Positions 27,741-35,634 of a stretch of 64,000 nt of DNA are shown in pieces. The notes beneath the pieces were generated by a model. The model saw only the letters and a list, made by a program, of their open reading frames with translations. It had not been told where the DNA came from and made no database searches. Both the position numbers and the translations under genes were made by a program. The stretch spans positions 129,594 to 193,593 of the forward strand of contig NZFO01000021.1 in NCBI GenBank assembly GCA_002690705.1, given 5' to 3'. The number at the start of each line of letters is the position of its first letter. Within the stretch, counting starts at the first letter, position 1. Origin of the DNA: Magnetovibrio sp. (lineage in GTDB: Bacteria; Pseudomonadota; Alphaproteobacteria; Rhodospirillales; Casp-alpha2).

Positions 27741-27772
27741 AAAAAATAGGCCTCCATTTAGGAGGCCTATTT
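27741..27772 (-). terminator. Strong terminator of the sox/rhodanese transcript
   Basis: AAATAGGCCTCC and GGAGGCCTATTT form a perfect 12-pair stem with a 5-base loop. On the minus strand the stem is followed by a run of T residues (complement of 27741-27746), so it should end the transcript of the rhodanese gene. It also lies between convergent genes and could act in both directions. Confidence 0.8.
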
Positions 27773-27806
27773 ACACCCAAGTAAAATTCGGGAATGAAGC
27801 GATAAA

Positions 27807-28400
27807 TTAGGACATTTCGCCTTCAACGACTGTAAGACCTAGAGACTGCCACCCCTGCATTCCATTCCGATAATACAAGAGTTTAGATGCGGGATAGCCC
27901 TCCCGGAGCATTGCTCTGATAGCTGTGGGCGATTGGCCACACCAAAGACCATTACAAAATAAAAGCACTGTCTTAGCATTGGAGCAATCCCAACTCGCCC
28001 CTTTTTTACATCCCAGTTCGTTTAACCGGCTTGCGACTTGGGTATAGGGGATATTCTTAGAGCCGGGGATAGTACCCTTCACATGCCATTCCACGGTACG
28101 AGCATCAATTATCAATCCACCGTTTTTCATATACTTAATAACTTCTAGTTCACCCACGGTCTCAACGCCCGGAGCAACTTTTTGGGGTTGGACACAAAAT
28201 GGCGGGCATTTCCGTGACGTTTTAGCAAAGGCCGGGTTAATAACAGCGTTGTTATCTTGATTTCGAACAATTTTGACCGGCCCATTTTTTGTCTGAACGG
28301 TGATAGACATTATATCCTTAGTAATTCCGACCGGTTCAGCGTTTGCAACTATTGGCGCCAGAAATACCGCCGCCAAAATTATACTTAATAGTTTTCCCAT
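27807..28400 (-). CDS. Periplasmic rhodanese-domain protein
   Basis: A 197-residue exported sulfurtransferase-like protein. A signal peptide ends near residue 21 (ANAEP). Residues about 85-195 form one rhodanese domain, with IDARTVEWHVKGTIPGSKNIPYT and the active-site cysteine Cys149 in LLFCNGLWCGQSP; the loop is longer than in classical CRxGx[RT] rhodaneses. An extra CPPFC pair (Cys65, Cys69) precedes the domain. AGGAG lies just before the ATG. It is the last gene of the sox run before the terminator and could move sulfane sulfur in the periplasm. Confidence 0.83.
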   Translation of the reverse strand: MGKLLSIILAAVFLAPIVANAEPVGITKDIMSITVQTKNGPVKIVRNQDNNAVINPAFAKTSRKCPPFCVQPQKVAPGVETVGELEVIKYMKNGGLIIDARTVEWHVKGTIPGSKNIPYTQVASRLNELGCKKGASWDCSNAKTVLLFCNGLWCGQSPTAIRAMLREGYPASKLLYYRNGMQGWQSLGLTVVEGEMS

Positions 28401-28438
28401 GTTTTTCTCCTCCCATTAAAATTGTCTACAACTACAGT

Positions 28439-28633
28439 TTAACAACCTTCGTCGTCATCATCATCATCATCATCAGACGTCGGTTTCTTCTTCTCTTTGA
28501 CCTCGGCAAGCTCCAACCAAGTATCGGTATTTGTTGCATGAACACACGTTCCAAACGTGAGCAAAAGCGTGATTGCGAACATGTAACAGAATTGTTTAGC
28601 AAAACTAATGTTGTGGTGTAGCTTAAATTCCAT
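28439..28633 (-). CDS. Small exported protein with poly-Asp tail and C-terminal Cys
   Basis: A 64-residue protein with a likely signal peptide (hydrophobic residues about 17-33, cleavage near THATN-like CVHATN), a short middle (TDTWLELAEVKEKKKPTS) and a tail of eight aspartates followed by Glu-Gly-Cys at the very end. The Asp run is coded by a GAT/GAC triplet repeat (28451-28475 on the plus strand). A GAGG ribosome site lies before the ATG. It sits between ccdA and the rhodanese gene in the sox run. I know no family for it. A flexible acidic tail ending in a thiol suggests a metal-binding or sulfur-carrying peptide, which is speculative. Confidence 0.6.
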   Translation of the reverse strand: MEFKLHHNISFAKQFCYMFAITLLLTFGTCVHATNTDTWLELAEVKEKKKPTSDDDDDDDDEGC

Positions 28634-28912
28634 TCAAAACCTCTTAAAATTACTTGGGTACTTTTATTGCTTAGCCTTCGTAATTCATTTGCCGCGACTT
28701 AATAACACCAGCCTATTATCAACAAGCTTTTATAATAGCCATCACCAAACATAAAATTCTAGTTTTTTTTTCTAGCTCAACATTGATTTTATAAATTTTT
28801 TTAAACAATTACAAAAGAATGAGCTAACTATCGATTTTCCCAAAATTAGAGTTATTTCCGGAAACCAAAAAAGTTTTAGCTTGCTTTACCTTTAAACCAC
28901 CGAAGTGGCAGC

Positions 28913-29656
28913 TCAACCAAAAGTCGCCAAGCCGGGAAATATCTCAAGAAGCCAATAAGCGATTTCAGAAAAGCCGCCTGTTAGGAATAGGGCACCAGTC
29001 GATACCAGAAGGATACCAATCCCCCATTCGACACTTTGCATATGGCGTCGGAACCGCTGTATGAATCCAAGAAATGGTCTAACAGCAAAAGCTGCAAATA
29101 AAAATGGTATTCCCAAACCAAGGGAGTACGTTCCCAGGAGCGATATTCCATAGAAAACCGAATCTTCACTTCCAGCGATAAACAGGATAGATGCTAGGAT
29201 TGGACCCACGCAAGGAGTCCATCCGAAAGCAAAAGCCAAGCCTATAAAATAAGCGCCAATAAATCCAGCCGGTTTAACCTGTGCATGGAAGCGAACCTCA
29301 CGATACAATAGTGGGATTTTGAGAAATCCCAAAAAATGAAGTCCCAGGAGGATAATAATCACACCGGCTATCTGAGCTAATAGATCGAAATAATCTGCCA
29401 GAAACTGGCTTAACGTAGATGCCGTGGCGCCAAGGATCACAAATATAGTTGAAAAACCCAGCACGAAGAAAAGGGCTGAGAGAAATACCCGACGCATCAC
29501 CGCGGAATTAATAGCTTCACAGCCGGTTACTTGAGCAAGAGTGACCCCACCTAAAAAGCAAAGGTAGGGCGGTACTAATGGCAGAACACATGGCGATAAA
29601 AAACTTAACAAACCCGCGCCAAGTGCACCGGCGAAAGAAATATCGATCCCACCCAT
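28913..29656 (-). CDS. soxV: CcdA/SoxV-type thiol-electron transporter
   Basis: A 247-residue six-helix membrane protein of the CcdA/DsbD family that carries electrons from cytoplasmic thioredoxin to periplasmic thioredoxins. The redox cysteines are visible in LSPCVLPLVPPYL near the N terminus and GWTPCVGPILA near residue 145. Twelve bases separate it from soxB. In sox clusters this protein (SoxV) feeds SoxW and SoxS, both present in the window. Confidence 0.9.
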   Translation of the reverse strand: MGGIDISFAGALGAGLLSFLSPCVLPLVPPYLCFLGGVTLAQVTGCEAINSAVMRRVFLSALFFVLGFSTIFVILGATASTLSQFLADYFDLLAQIAGVIIILLGLHFLGFLKIPLLYREVRFHAQVKPAGFIGAYFIGLAFAFGWTPCVGPILASILFIAGSEDSVFYGISLLGTYSLGLGIPFLFAAFAVRPFLGFIQRFRRHMQSVEWGIGILLVSTGALFLTGGFSEIAYWLLEIFPGLATFG

Positions 29657-29667
29657 TACTTACACAC

Positions 29668-31356
29668 TTATCCGGCCCCCAAAACTCGAATATTGTTATT
29701 ACTCGGAACGGAGATTGTTTTCTTCTCTGAAATGTAGTGACTCAACAAGTCATAAATCGGAGGGCCCTCAGTCCCCTCGTTTACAGAAGCCCAACCGCTT
29801 ACCACGTAATTTTTATGAGGGTCGACGGGCTTCCCATTTCGTAACTGCGTCATCTCTGATATGCGCTGACCGATAGGTTTAGAAACATCAATAGAGTAAC
29901 TAAGCCCGCCAGTGCGGACCATGTCTCCGCCCTGTTGATAATAGGGGTCTGGATTAAATAGATTATCTGCAACATCTTCCAAAATATCTTTTATCCGCTT
30001 GCCTGTCATTTGGACCCTATACACATTAGGGTAAGTTATCGCAGTATGATTATATACCATTTCCTGTGTAATTTTTTGTCCAGGCAAAACGGTTGCTCCC
30101 CATCTAAACCCGGGCGATAACGCAATCTCAGAGTCTCGCCGCTCTAAAAGAGCCTCACATATTAAGTCATCAAAAGTTCCGTTGAAATTACTCCGACGGT
30201 ATAACAACGAGTCGGTGGTTCCTAGCTCTTTTGAAAGTTCTTTTTCAAACGGTGCGCGGACCTTTTTTATAAGCGAGGCCATTTCCTGGTCTACTGATAT
30301 CACATCAGACAAGACCGGTATTAACCTAAACGCGTAATCTTGGATTTCACCGCGAGCCACGTCTAGGTCCAAACGGGCCAGAAACTTACCGTGTGACCCG
30401 GAAGCGACCAAGAGAGTTTGACCAACCTTTTCTACTGTCGGAATTGCATCATGAGTGTGCCCGGTCAGGATAACATTAATTCCAGACACTCTGGAGGCTA
30501 GTTTGCGATCAACATCAAATCCGTTATGACTAAGAAATACAATTAAACCAGCGCCATCGGCTTGAGCCTCGCGGACACGCTTTTGGACCAAACGTTCTCG
30601 GATTCCAAAAGACCAGTTAGGCATCATGTATCGGGGGTTAGCTACCGGCGTATATGGGAACGCCTGTCCAATAACGGCAATTTTTATTCCCCCTCGCTCA
30701 AAGGTTGCAGTTGATTCAAAAACAGCCTCTTCCCATTCGGTGTCACGAATGTTTCCCGCTAAAAAGGGAAAATCCAACATCTCCGTAAGTTCTTTGACAC
30801 GCTTATAACCATGGGTAAACTCCCAATGCGCCGTCATAGCGTCAACACCTAGCGTGTTCATGACTGCAACCATATCTGACCCACTTGTCTCCATTGATGT
30901 AAAAGAACCTTGCCAGGTATCGCCCCCATCTAGAAGCAGAGTATTATTTGGTCTCGATGCGCGAATGGCCTTAACCAATGTCGTCATCCGGTCAAGGCCA
31001 CCGACCTTGCCGTAAGACCTAGCCAAATTATTAAAATCTACACTGGAGAAAGCGTACGCCTCTGCTGATCCAGCCTTTAGACCAAAATACGAGAGGAGTT
31101 CTTTTCCGGTGATGTGGGGAGGCAGGCCACTAGCGTTACCAACGCCAATATTGATGGATGGCTCGCGAAAATATATTGGTTTCAATTGGGCATGACAATC
31201 AGTGAAATTTAACAAAGTCACCTGACCAACAGGATCAAATTTCAGCAAGTCCCGCTCAGCAATCGCAAGCGGTTTAGCTGGCGCCAATCGTGAGTGTCCG
31301 AAAGTCATTGCAGACACAGCTGTTGCTACTTGAAGGAATTGACGCCTATCCATCAT
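29668..31356 (-). CDS. soxB: Thiosulfohydrolase SoxB
   Basis: A 562-residue dimanganese hydrolase of the 5'-nucleotidase superfamily; it cuts the terminal sulfonate from SoxY-bound S-sulfocysteine as sulfate. A twin-arginine signal starts MDRRQFLQVATAVSA. Metal motifs are LLNFTDCHAQLKP, LLLDGGDTWQGS, FLSHNGFD and ILTGHTHD; the SoxB marker segment reads AHWEFTHG. Starts upstream at 31398 are open but begin before the Tat motif; ATG 31356 is chosen. SoxB, with SoxXA and SoxYZ, supports thiosulfate oxidation. Confidence 0.97.
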   Translation of the reverse strand: MMDRRQFLQVATAVSAMTFGHSRLAPAKPLAIAERDLLKFDPVGQVTLLNFTDCHAQLKPIYFREPSINIGVGNASGLPPHITGKELLSYFGLKAGSAEAYAFSSVDFNNLARSYGKVGGLDRMTTLVKAIRASRPNNTLLLDGGDTWQGSFTSMETSGSDMVAVMNTLGVDAMTAHWEFTHGYKRVKELTEMLDFPFLAGNIRDTEWEEAVFESTATFERGGIKIAVIGQAFPYTPVANPRYMMPNWSFGIRERLVQKRVREAQADGAGLIVFLSHNGFDVDRKLASRVSGINVILTGHTHDAIPTVEKVGQTLLVASGSHGKFLARLDLDVARGEIQDYAFRLIPVLSDVISVDQEMASLIKKVRAPFEKELSKELGTTDSLLYRRSNFNGTFDDLICEALLERRDSEIALSPGFRWGATVLPGQKITQEMVYNHTAITYPNVYRVQMTGKRIKDILEDVADNLFNPDPYYQQGGDMVRTGGLSYSIDVSKPIGQRISEMTQLRNGKPVDPHKNYVVSGWASVNEGTEGPPIYDLLSHYISEKKTISVPSNNNIRVLGAG

Positions 31357-31431
31357 TACGTATATCTCAAAAAAAACAGGGGATGCCGATAAATGCATCC
31401 CCCAAGGTTGATTCTAAGTTAGCCTGGGCTT

Positions 31432-32232
31432 TTAGTTCCGGAGTGCCGGCGTTTCAATAGGTAGCCCCCGCGCTCGCCATCCCGCATAAAGCTCCAAATT
31501 AACATATTCGTCTGAACCGTACTTGTAGGGTTTAGATCGCACCTGCTTATTGCATCCACGAAAGCGTCTATGCAATGACCCGACCTTCTGCCATTTCAGT
31601 CGATAGGTCGGGAAACTATGGCCTTGCCCTTGAGAGAGCATATCCGCGCGAATTCGGGTCCCGGGATAGGCCTCATGGCAACTTCCACATGACATATCCA
31701 ATTGGCCACGCCTTTCATTATAAAATGCCTTACCCTTTTCAAAGAATGGGGCTGCTGAACCGTCAACTTTGACGTTCATGGGCATACCACGTGACTGGTG
31801 TCTCACATAAACTGTCATCGCCAATAACTGACCCTTTTCCCATTTCCAAGGTGTAGCCTGCATTTGGCCCGTCCGACAAGTGTTTATCTGTTGCTCAATG
31901 TTTTTGAGCTTCCCAAGACCTATGTCAAATTTGGGATAAACCGCTCCTACCCCTCTCATCGTAACCGACGCATCCTGATGGCATGAAGCACAGGATTTTC
32001 CTGCTTTCCCATCCACCATAGACCACAGAGCTTCACCCTCATCCACAAGGGCCATACCAGGATTCTGAAAGTCATCATCTTGCATTGCTCGAGTTTCTTT
32101 TGTGCGATAGGTGTATCCGCTTCGCCGGTCTTCAACCTGATATTTCCCCCACTCCCCAGCATGCCCCGTCTCGTGCACTATTCCTAGCGCGAGGGCGAGA
32201 CCAATAGAGAAAACTATAAATTTACACGCCAT
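31432..32232 (-). CDS. soxA: SoxA, diheme c-type cytochrome
   Basis: A 266-residue periplasmic cytochrome that with SoxX attaches thiosulfate to SoxY. Signal peptide to about residue 25. Two CxxCH haem sites are present, CASCH (Cys81-His85) and CGSCH (Cys182-His186), so it is the diheme type; the active-site cysteine ligand is Cys227 in RRFRGCNKQVR. Length is normal. It lies between soxZ and soxB on the same strand. Confidence 0.97.
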   Translation of the reverse strand: MACKFIVFSIGLALALGIVHETGHAGEWGKYQVEDRRSGYTYRTKETRAMQDDDFQNPGMALVDEGEALWSMVDGKAGKSCASCHQDASVTMRGVGAVYPKFDIGLGKLKNIEQQINTCRTGQMQATPWKWEKGQLLAMTVYVRHQSRGMPMNVKVDGSAAPFFEKGKAFYNERRGQLDMSCGSCHEAYPGTRIRADMLSQGQGHSFPTYRLKWQKVGSLHRRFRGCNKQVRSKPYKYGSDEYVNLELYAGWRARGLPIETPALRN

Positions 32233-32243
32233 GTCATGAGCCC

Positions 32244-32576
32244 CTAACCGGTAACCATAATTTTCGCTGACTTCGTCCCAACTTGCCCTTTGTCGTCCGT
32301 CCAGCTGAAATCAAGTGATCCTGATTTCTCAGCTCTAACATAAAAAGACATGTAAGGATTGGCAGAAATTGCTGGGTGCCAGTTCGATGAGAACACTTCC
32401 TTACCATTATAATTACATGCAAACTTATTTATGATAAACCGTGGGATTTTTTTTCCAGTCTTTTTATTCTTTCGTAAACCCGTCTCCATTTTATGAGTTA
32501 CAAGAGTTTTTACCTGAAAAACTTCGCCCTTCTTTGCTTTTTTGGGAACCTTTATACGGGCTTTAAAATTTGCCAT
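32244..32576 (-). CDS. soxZ: SoxZ, sulfur-carrier partner of SoxY
   Basis: A 110-residue immunoglobulin-fold protein that pairs with SoxY. Motifs KARIKVPKKAKKGEVFQVKTLVTH (split in two conserved strands) and the C-terminal FSWTDDKGQVGTKSAKIMV are typical. ATG 32576 follows a GGAGG ribosome site; the longer open frame to 32612 would overlap soxY. No signal peptide: SoxZ is exported with SoxY through the Tat signal of its partner. Confidence 0.96.
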   Translation of the reverse strand: MANFKARIKVPKKAKKGEVFQVKTLVTHKMETGLRKNKKTGKKIPRFIINKFACNYNGKEVFSSNWHPAISANPYMSFYVRAEKSGSLDFSWTDDKGQVGTKSAKIMVTG

Positions 32577-32599
32577 CTCTAGCTCCCTCCTCCGTAAAT

Positions 32600-33079
32600 T
32601 CAACCGCCACACCCGCCAATTGTCACCTTCACTGGTGCCTTGGCCATGAAAACGGATCCAGTATTCGTTTGCGCGACCGCAACGACATTCTGGGTCTTAA
32701 TCATTCGCATCCGCGTGTTAGCCTGAGCTTTACCAGAAGCGGGGGAAAAATGGAATGACGCTACTTCTGGGCTCGGATTTTCATCAGCAAAAATATGCAC
32801 GCTTTGTACGTGGTCTGCATCGGTCATTGGGCTGTCGACCGTAAAACCTATTGGAACAGTGTTTCCATTTTCAGCGATTTGTGGGGCTTCTATGGTAATC
32901 CGTCCCTCAGTCATTTTTTTGTCACCAATCAACTTCTTGATTTCTGATGCAACAGCCTTTGCATCTGCATAAACCAACCCGGGAAGCATACTAGTTGATA
33001 AAAGAGCTAGGGCTCCCGAACCACAAATTCTAAGTATGTCCCGACGATTTACCGGCTTCATTTCAATCCTTTGAACCAT
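32600..33079 (-). CDS. soxY: SoxY, covalent sulfur carrier
   Basis: A 159-residue protein with a twin-arginine signal (VNRRDILRICGSGALALL) and the C-terminal swinging-arm motif Gly-Gly-Cys-Gly-Gly, whose cysteine carries the thiosulfate-derived sulfur. ATG 33079 is preceded by AGGAG; ATG 33061 is an internal alternative. With no SoxCD gene in the window, the sulfane sulfur left on this cysteine must be removed in another way, probably to the cytoplasm for the sHdr system. Confidence 0.97.
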   Translation of the reverse strand: MVQRIEMKPVNRRDILRICGSGALALLSTSMLPGLVYADAKAVASEIKKLIGDKKMTEGRITIEAPQIAENGNTVPIGFTVDSPMTDADHVQSVHIFADENPSPEVASFHFSPASGKAQANTRMRMIKTQNVVAVAQTNTGSVFMAKAPVKVTIGGCGG

Positions 33080-33115
33080 ATCTATCTCCTCACGCAGGCG
33101 TTTTATTTTGTATAT

Positions 33116-33607
33116 TCACTTCAAAGTCATCAAGTAAGCAACTACATCTTCAACTTGTTGAGCGGAGAGGATCGTCTTCCCCTTAAATTTTTTATGAACA
33201 CGATTAAAGCCGGAATTTCTGTAGAAAGCCGGCATGATTGTATCTTCATTTATGAATTTTGCATTCACGAGTAAGAGTCGAAGTTCACCCTCTTGGTAGC
33301 GGCTCGCAACACCATTTAACTCTGGGCCCACTTCACCATGGTAAGGCTGTTCTGAAATCGGCATTACGTGACAGGCAAGACAGTTTCCTTTTTTACGGTT
33401 TATCACGACTTTCCGTCCATTGGCCGGATCGCCTTTTTTACCAGTCAAACTTTGCAAGATTGCCGGTACATTTAAACTCGGCAGGCTGTCTTCATCCACG
33501 ACAACATATTGAACGATTTTTGACGACTCAACTGCATTAGCGATGGAAAACCCATGAGCGACTAAAGCAACCAGAAATGCCGTTACCAAGACAAATTTAT
33601 GAGTCAA
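33116..33607 (-). CDS. soxX: SoxX, monoheme c-type cytochrome
   Basis: A 163-residue periplasmic cytochrome c with a signal peptide (to about residue 25) and one haem site CLACH (Cys76-His80). GEVGPELNGVASRY and the C-terminal QQVEDVVAYLMTLK helix are normal for SoxX. Translation appears to start at TTG 33607 behind a strong AGGGAGG site. It is the first sox structural gene; 228 bases separate it from lbpA, so the sox genes may have a promoter of their own there. Confidence 0.95.
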   Translation of the reverse strand: MTHKFVLVTAFLVALVAHGFSIANAVESSKIVQYVVVDEDSLPSLNVPAILQSLTGKKGDPANGRKVVINRKKGNCLACHVMPISEQPYHGEVGPELNGVASRYQEGELRLLLVNAKFINEDTIMPAFYRNSGFNRVHKKFKGKTILSAQQVEDVVAYLMTLK

Positions 33608-33635
33608 ATGCCCCTCCCTAGATACCCTAGCATGC

Positions 33636-33664
33636 CCAGAGTTTTACCAAAGCGAAATCTCTGG
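33636..33664. promoter_or_regulatory. Inverted repeat upstream of soxX
   Basis: CCAGAG and CTCTGG form a perfect 6-base inverted repeat with a 17-base spacer, about 30 bases before the soxX start. The place suits an operator for the ArsR-type repressor, but it does not share sequence with the repeat ahead of that regulator, so the assignment is weak. Confidence 0.3.
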
Positions 33665-33835
33665 ACCAAATAAAGTAAGCCTCTTTACAGTTAAGCAATG
33701 CCCTGTCAATTAGTTGTGTTTTCTTTAGTCTACTCAATAAATACACGATATCAAACGCAAATAACCCTAAAATCTCTCCCTGCGAGTGCTGATTATTCGC
33801 AACTTTTTATCTACATCAATTATAAAATATCAAAT

Positions 33836-34276
33836 TTATTGGCATCCATCGAAGCCATCAGCCTCCATTTTCGCATCATAGGGGCCTGCAACTTCAGAGC
33901 CGCTCGTCAATTCACCTTTCATACCGTCCCAATCCTCAGGACGTATAATAACAAACCAACCCGTACCGTACGGATCTTCATTAACCATGTCCGGTTTATC
34001 GATCAGGCTTTCATTAATCGCAATCACTTCGCCACCTGGAGCCACTTTAGCTGGCCCAACCCATTTGCCTGACTCAATCGTTGCGCAAGATTTACCCGGC
34101 TTTACAGACCTTCCTACTCTTTTTGGCGTAAAAGCTACAAGTTGGCCGGCCAAAGCCGCCGCAACCGAAGTCATTCCGATTTTTACGGTGCCATCACCCT
34201 GATCTTCGTACCAAATATTGTTTTCAACGTCATAAAGCAAATGGTCAGGCAAGTGACAGCCTCTCACGTCAGGCAT
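33836..34276 (-). CDS. lbpA: Lipoate-binding sulfur-oxidation carrier LbpA (GcvH-like)
   Basis: A 146-residue GcvH-fold protein. The lipoylated lysine is Lys71 in CATIESGKWVGP, where normal glycine-cleavage H proteins have an ESVK-type motif; ESGKW(V)GP is typical of the sHdr-linked LbpA. It is the lipoamide-bound sulfur carrier of the sHdr pathway, handing intermediates to the sHdr complex. Three bases separate it from the upstream unknown gene. No glycine-cleavage genes are nearby, which supports LbpA over GcvH. Confidence 0.93.
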   Translation of the reverse strand: MPDVRGCHLPDHLLYDVENNIWYEDQGDGTVKIGMTSVAAALAGQLVAFTPKRVGRSVKPGKSCATIESGKWVGPAKVAPGGEVIAINESLIDKPDMVNEDPYGTGWFVIIRPEDWDGMKGELTSGSEVAGPYDAKMEADGFDGCQ

Positions 34277-34279
34277 AGC

Positions 34280-34708
34280 TCAGCGATCCTCTTTTCTCGT
34301 GTGTGTGCGCACAGGACGAGATGAGCAACAAAAATCTCCCAATCTATCCTCCTCTATTTTCCCTTGAACAAACAAACACAAATGTTTGGCGACCATTTTT
34401 GCCATCCTTAGACGTTCCAAAGACGCCACGTGAGTCGGTTCGTCAAGAATAAGGTTGTGATGGTAGACCAACTCTCGGCATGTTTCCCGGCAAGCATTAA
34501 AACTGGGATCACCTTTTGCGCCTTGTCGATGCAGTGCTAACAGCCGGAACCCCTCGCGTTTTGATTTCGTTGGCTTTTCTCCGCGCGCTCCATTCCAATT
34601 TTCAAGAATACGCTCGCCCCAGCCTAACATTGCTATGGCACCAATTACCGCATTTTCATGGGCACTGGCGGATTCGATACCATTCAAAATAGTTTCAAAT
34701 GGGGTCAT
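34280..34708 (-). CDS. Conserved sHdr-linked protein of unknown function
   Basis: A 142-residue soluble, mostly helical protein with four cysteines including FNACRETCRELVYHHN (CxxxC near residues 72-76) and a CC pair near residue 125. I do not recognise a family. Its ATG overlaps the shdrB2 stop and its end is 3 bases from lbpA, so it is translated with both. This close coupling suggests a role in carrying sulfur between sHdr and LbpA or in assembling the complex; that is inference from context. Confidence 0.75.
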   Translation of the reverse strand: MTPFETILNGIESASAHENAVIGAIAMLGWGERILENWNGARGEKPTKSKREGFRLLALHRQGAKGDPSFNACRETCRELVYHHNLILDEPTHVASLERLRMAKMVAKHLCLFVQGKIEEDRLGDFCCSSRPVRTHTRKEDR

Positions 34709-35634
34709 GCAACGCCCTTTTCTTTAAAATATTTTAGAGAATCGGAGACGTTTTCATGGATACCAACCTTGCGTGCACTCAAACCAAGAGCCAATCCCAG
34801 TAATTGAGTAAAGTAAACGATCTTAGAATTTGTTTTTTTTCCAAACCGTGTTTCAGCCCTAATCTGATGCATTTCGAGACCAGAATGGCAAGTGGGGCAT
34901 TCGGTCGCAATAACGTCTGCCCCGCACTCATCGGCCGCTTCCAAGAGGTTCGTTACCAGCTTTGTCGAAGTGTCAGAATCCGATAGTGTGTGAGCTCCGC
35001 CACAGCAGGCTGTCTTGAGCGGGTAGTCAACAATTTCAGCCCCCGCAGCCTGTAACAAATCGTCCATGAAATGAGGTTTTAAAGTTGACTCCGAACCGGG
35101 ACCTTGATCCTTTTCAGGGAAGATATGGCGGGGCCTTGTGTACATGCAACCATAATAATTGGCTACCTTAATCCCTTTCAAAGAGTTTTTTACCCGCTCT
35201 TTAATGCCATCCTCACCAATAGAGCGTTTAATCCAGTCTAAAGCGTGAATCGTCTCGATACTTCCCGGTTTGTAGGCGTCATGCCCAGCCTTTTTTGAGA
35301 GCCGTTCAGTTACTGCGACATTCTCAGGATCATTCTCTAAGTCATATTCGGCTTTCTTTAAATTATGATAACAGCCGTTGCACGGTGCCATTACAGTATC
35401 AAAGCCCATATCTTCACTGGCTATAGACATGACGCGCGATGACAAATACGTCTGAATCTTGGGGTCAATATTTTTAACTTCCATGGCTCCGCAGCAATTC
35501 CAGTCCTTTACATCTACCAGTTCTAACCCCAGCTTTTTCCCGAGGGCTCGGGTCGAACGATCATAGGCGTGACCAGTGCCCTCCAATGCACAACCAGGAT
35601 AATATGCAACACGCTTTAAATTTTTATCACTCAC
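34705..35634 (-). CDS. shdrB2: sHdrB2, heterodisulfide reductase B-like subunit
   Basis: A 309-residue protein with two CCG domains that hold noncubane iron-sulfur clusters as in HdrB. Motifs are YYPGCALEG, WNCCGAMEV, APCNGCYHNL in the first half and NYYGCMY, TACCGGAH, TECPTCHSGLE in the second, so both cluster sites look complete. Start is GTG overlapping the shdrC2 stop. It is part of the cytoplasmic sHdr complex that oxidises LbpA-bound sulfur. Confidence 0.93.
   Translation of the reverse strand: MSDKNLKRVAYYPGCALEGTGHAYDRSTRALGKKLGLELVDVKDWNCCGAMEVKNIDPKIQTYLSSRVMSIASEDMGFDTVMAPCNGCYHNLKKAEYDLENDPENVAVTERLSKKAGHDAYKPGSIETIHALDWIKRSIGEDGIKERVKNSLKGIKVANYYGCMYTRPRHIFPEKDQGPGSESTLKPHFMDDLLQAAGAEIVDYPLKTACCGGAHTLSDSDTSTKLVTNLLEAADECGADVIATECPTCHSGLEMHQIRAETRFGKKTNSKIVYFTQLLGLALGLSARKVGIHENVSDSLKYFKEKGVA

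Noticed and set aside
28451-28475. Triplet repeat as a non-coding microsatellite or CRISPR-like element
   Set aside because: It is in frame and codes for the Asp run of a small exported protein with a good ribosome site; there are no spacers.
33836-34276. Glycine-cleavage H protein
   Set aside because: The fold is GcvH-like, but the ESGKWVGP lipoylation motif and the sHdr/lip neighbours identify LbpA; no gcvT or gcvP is near.
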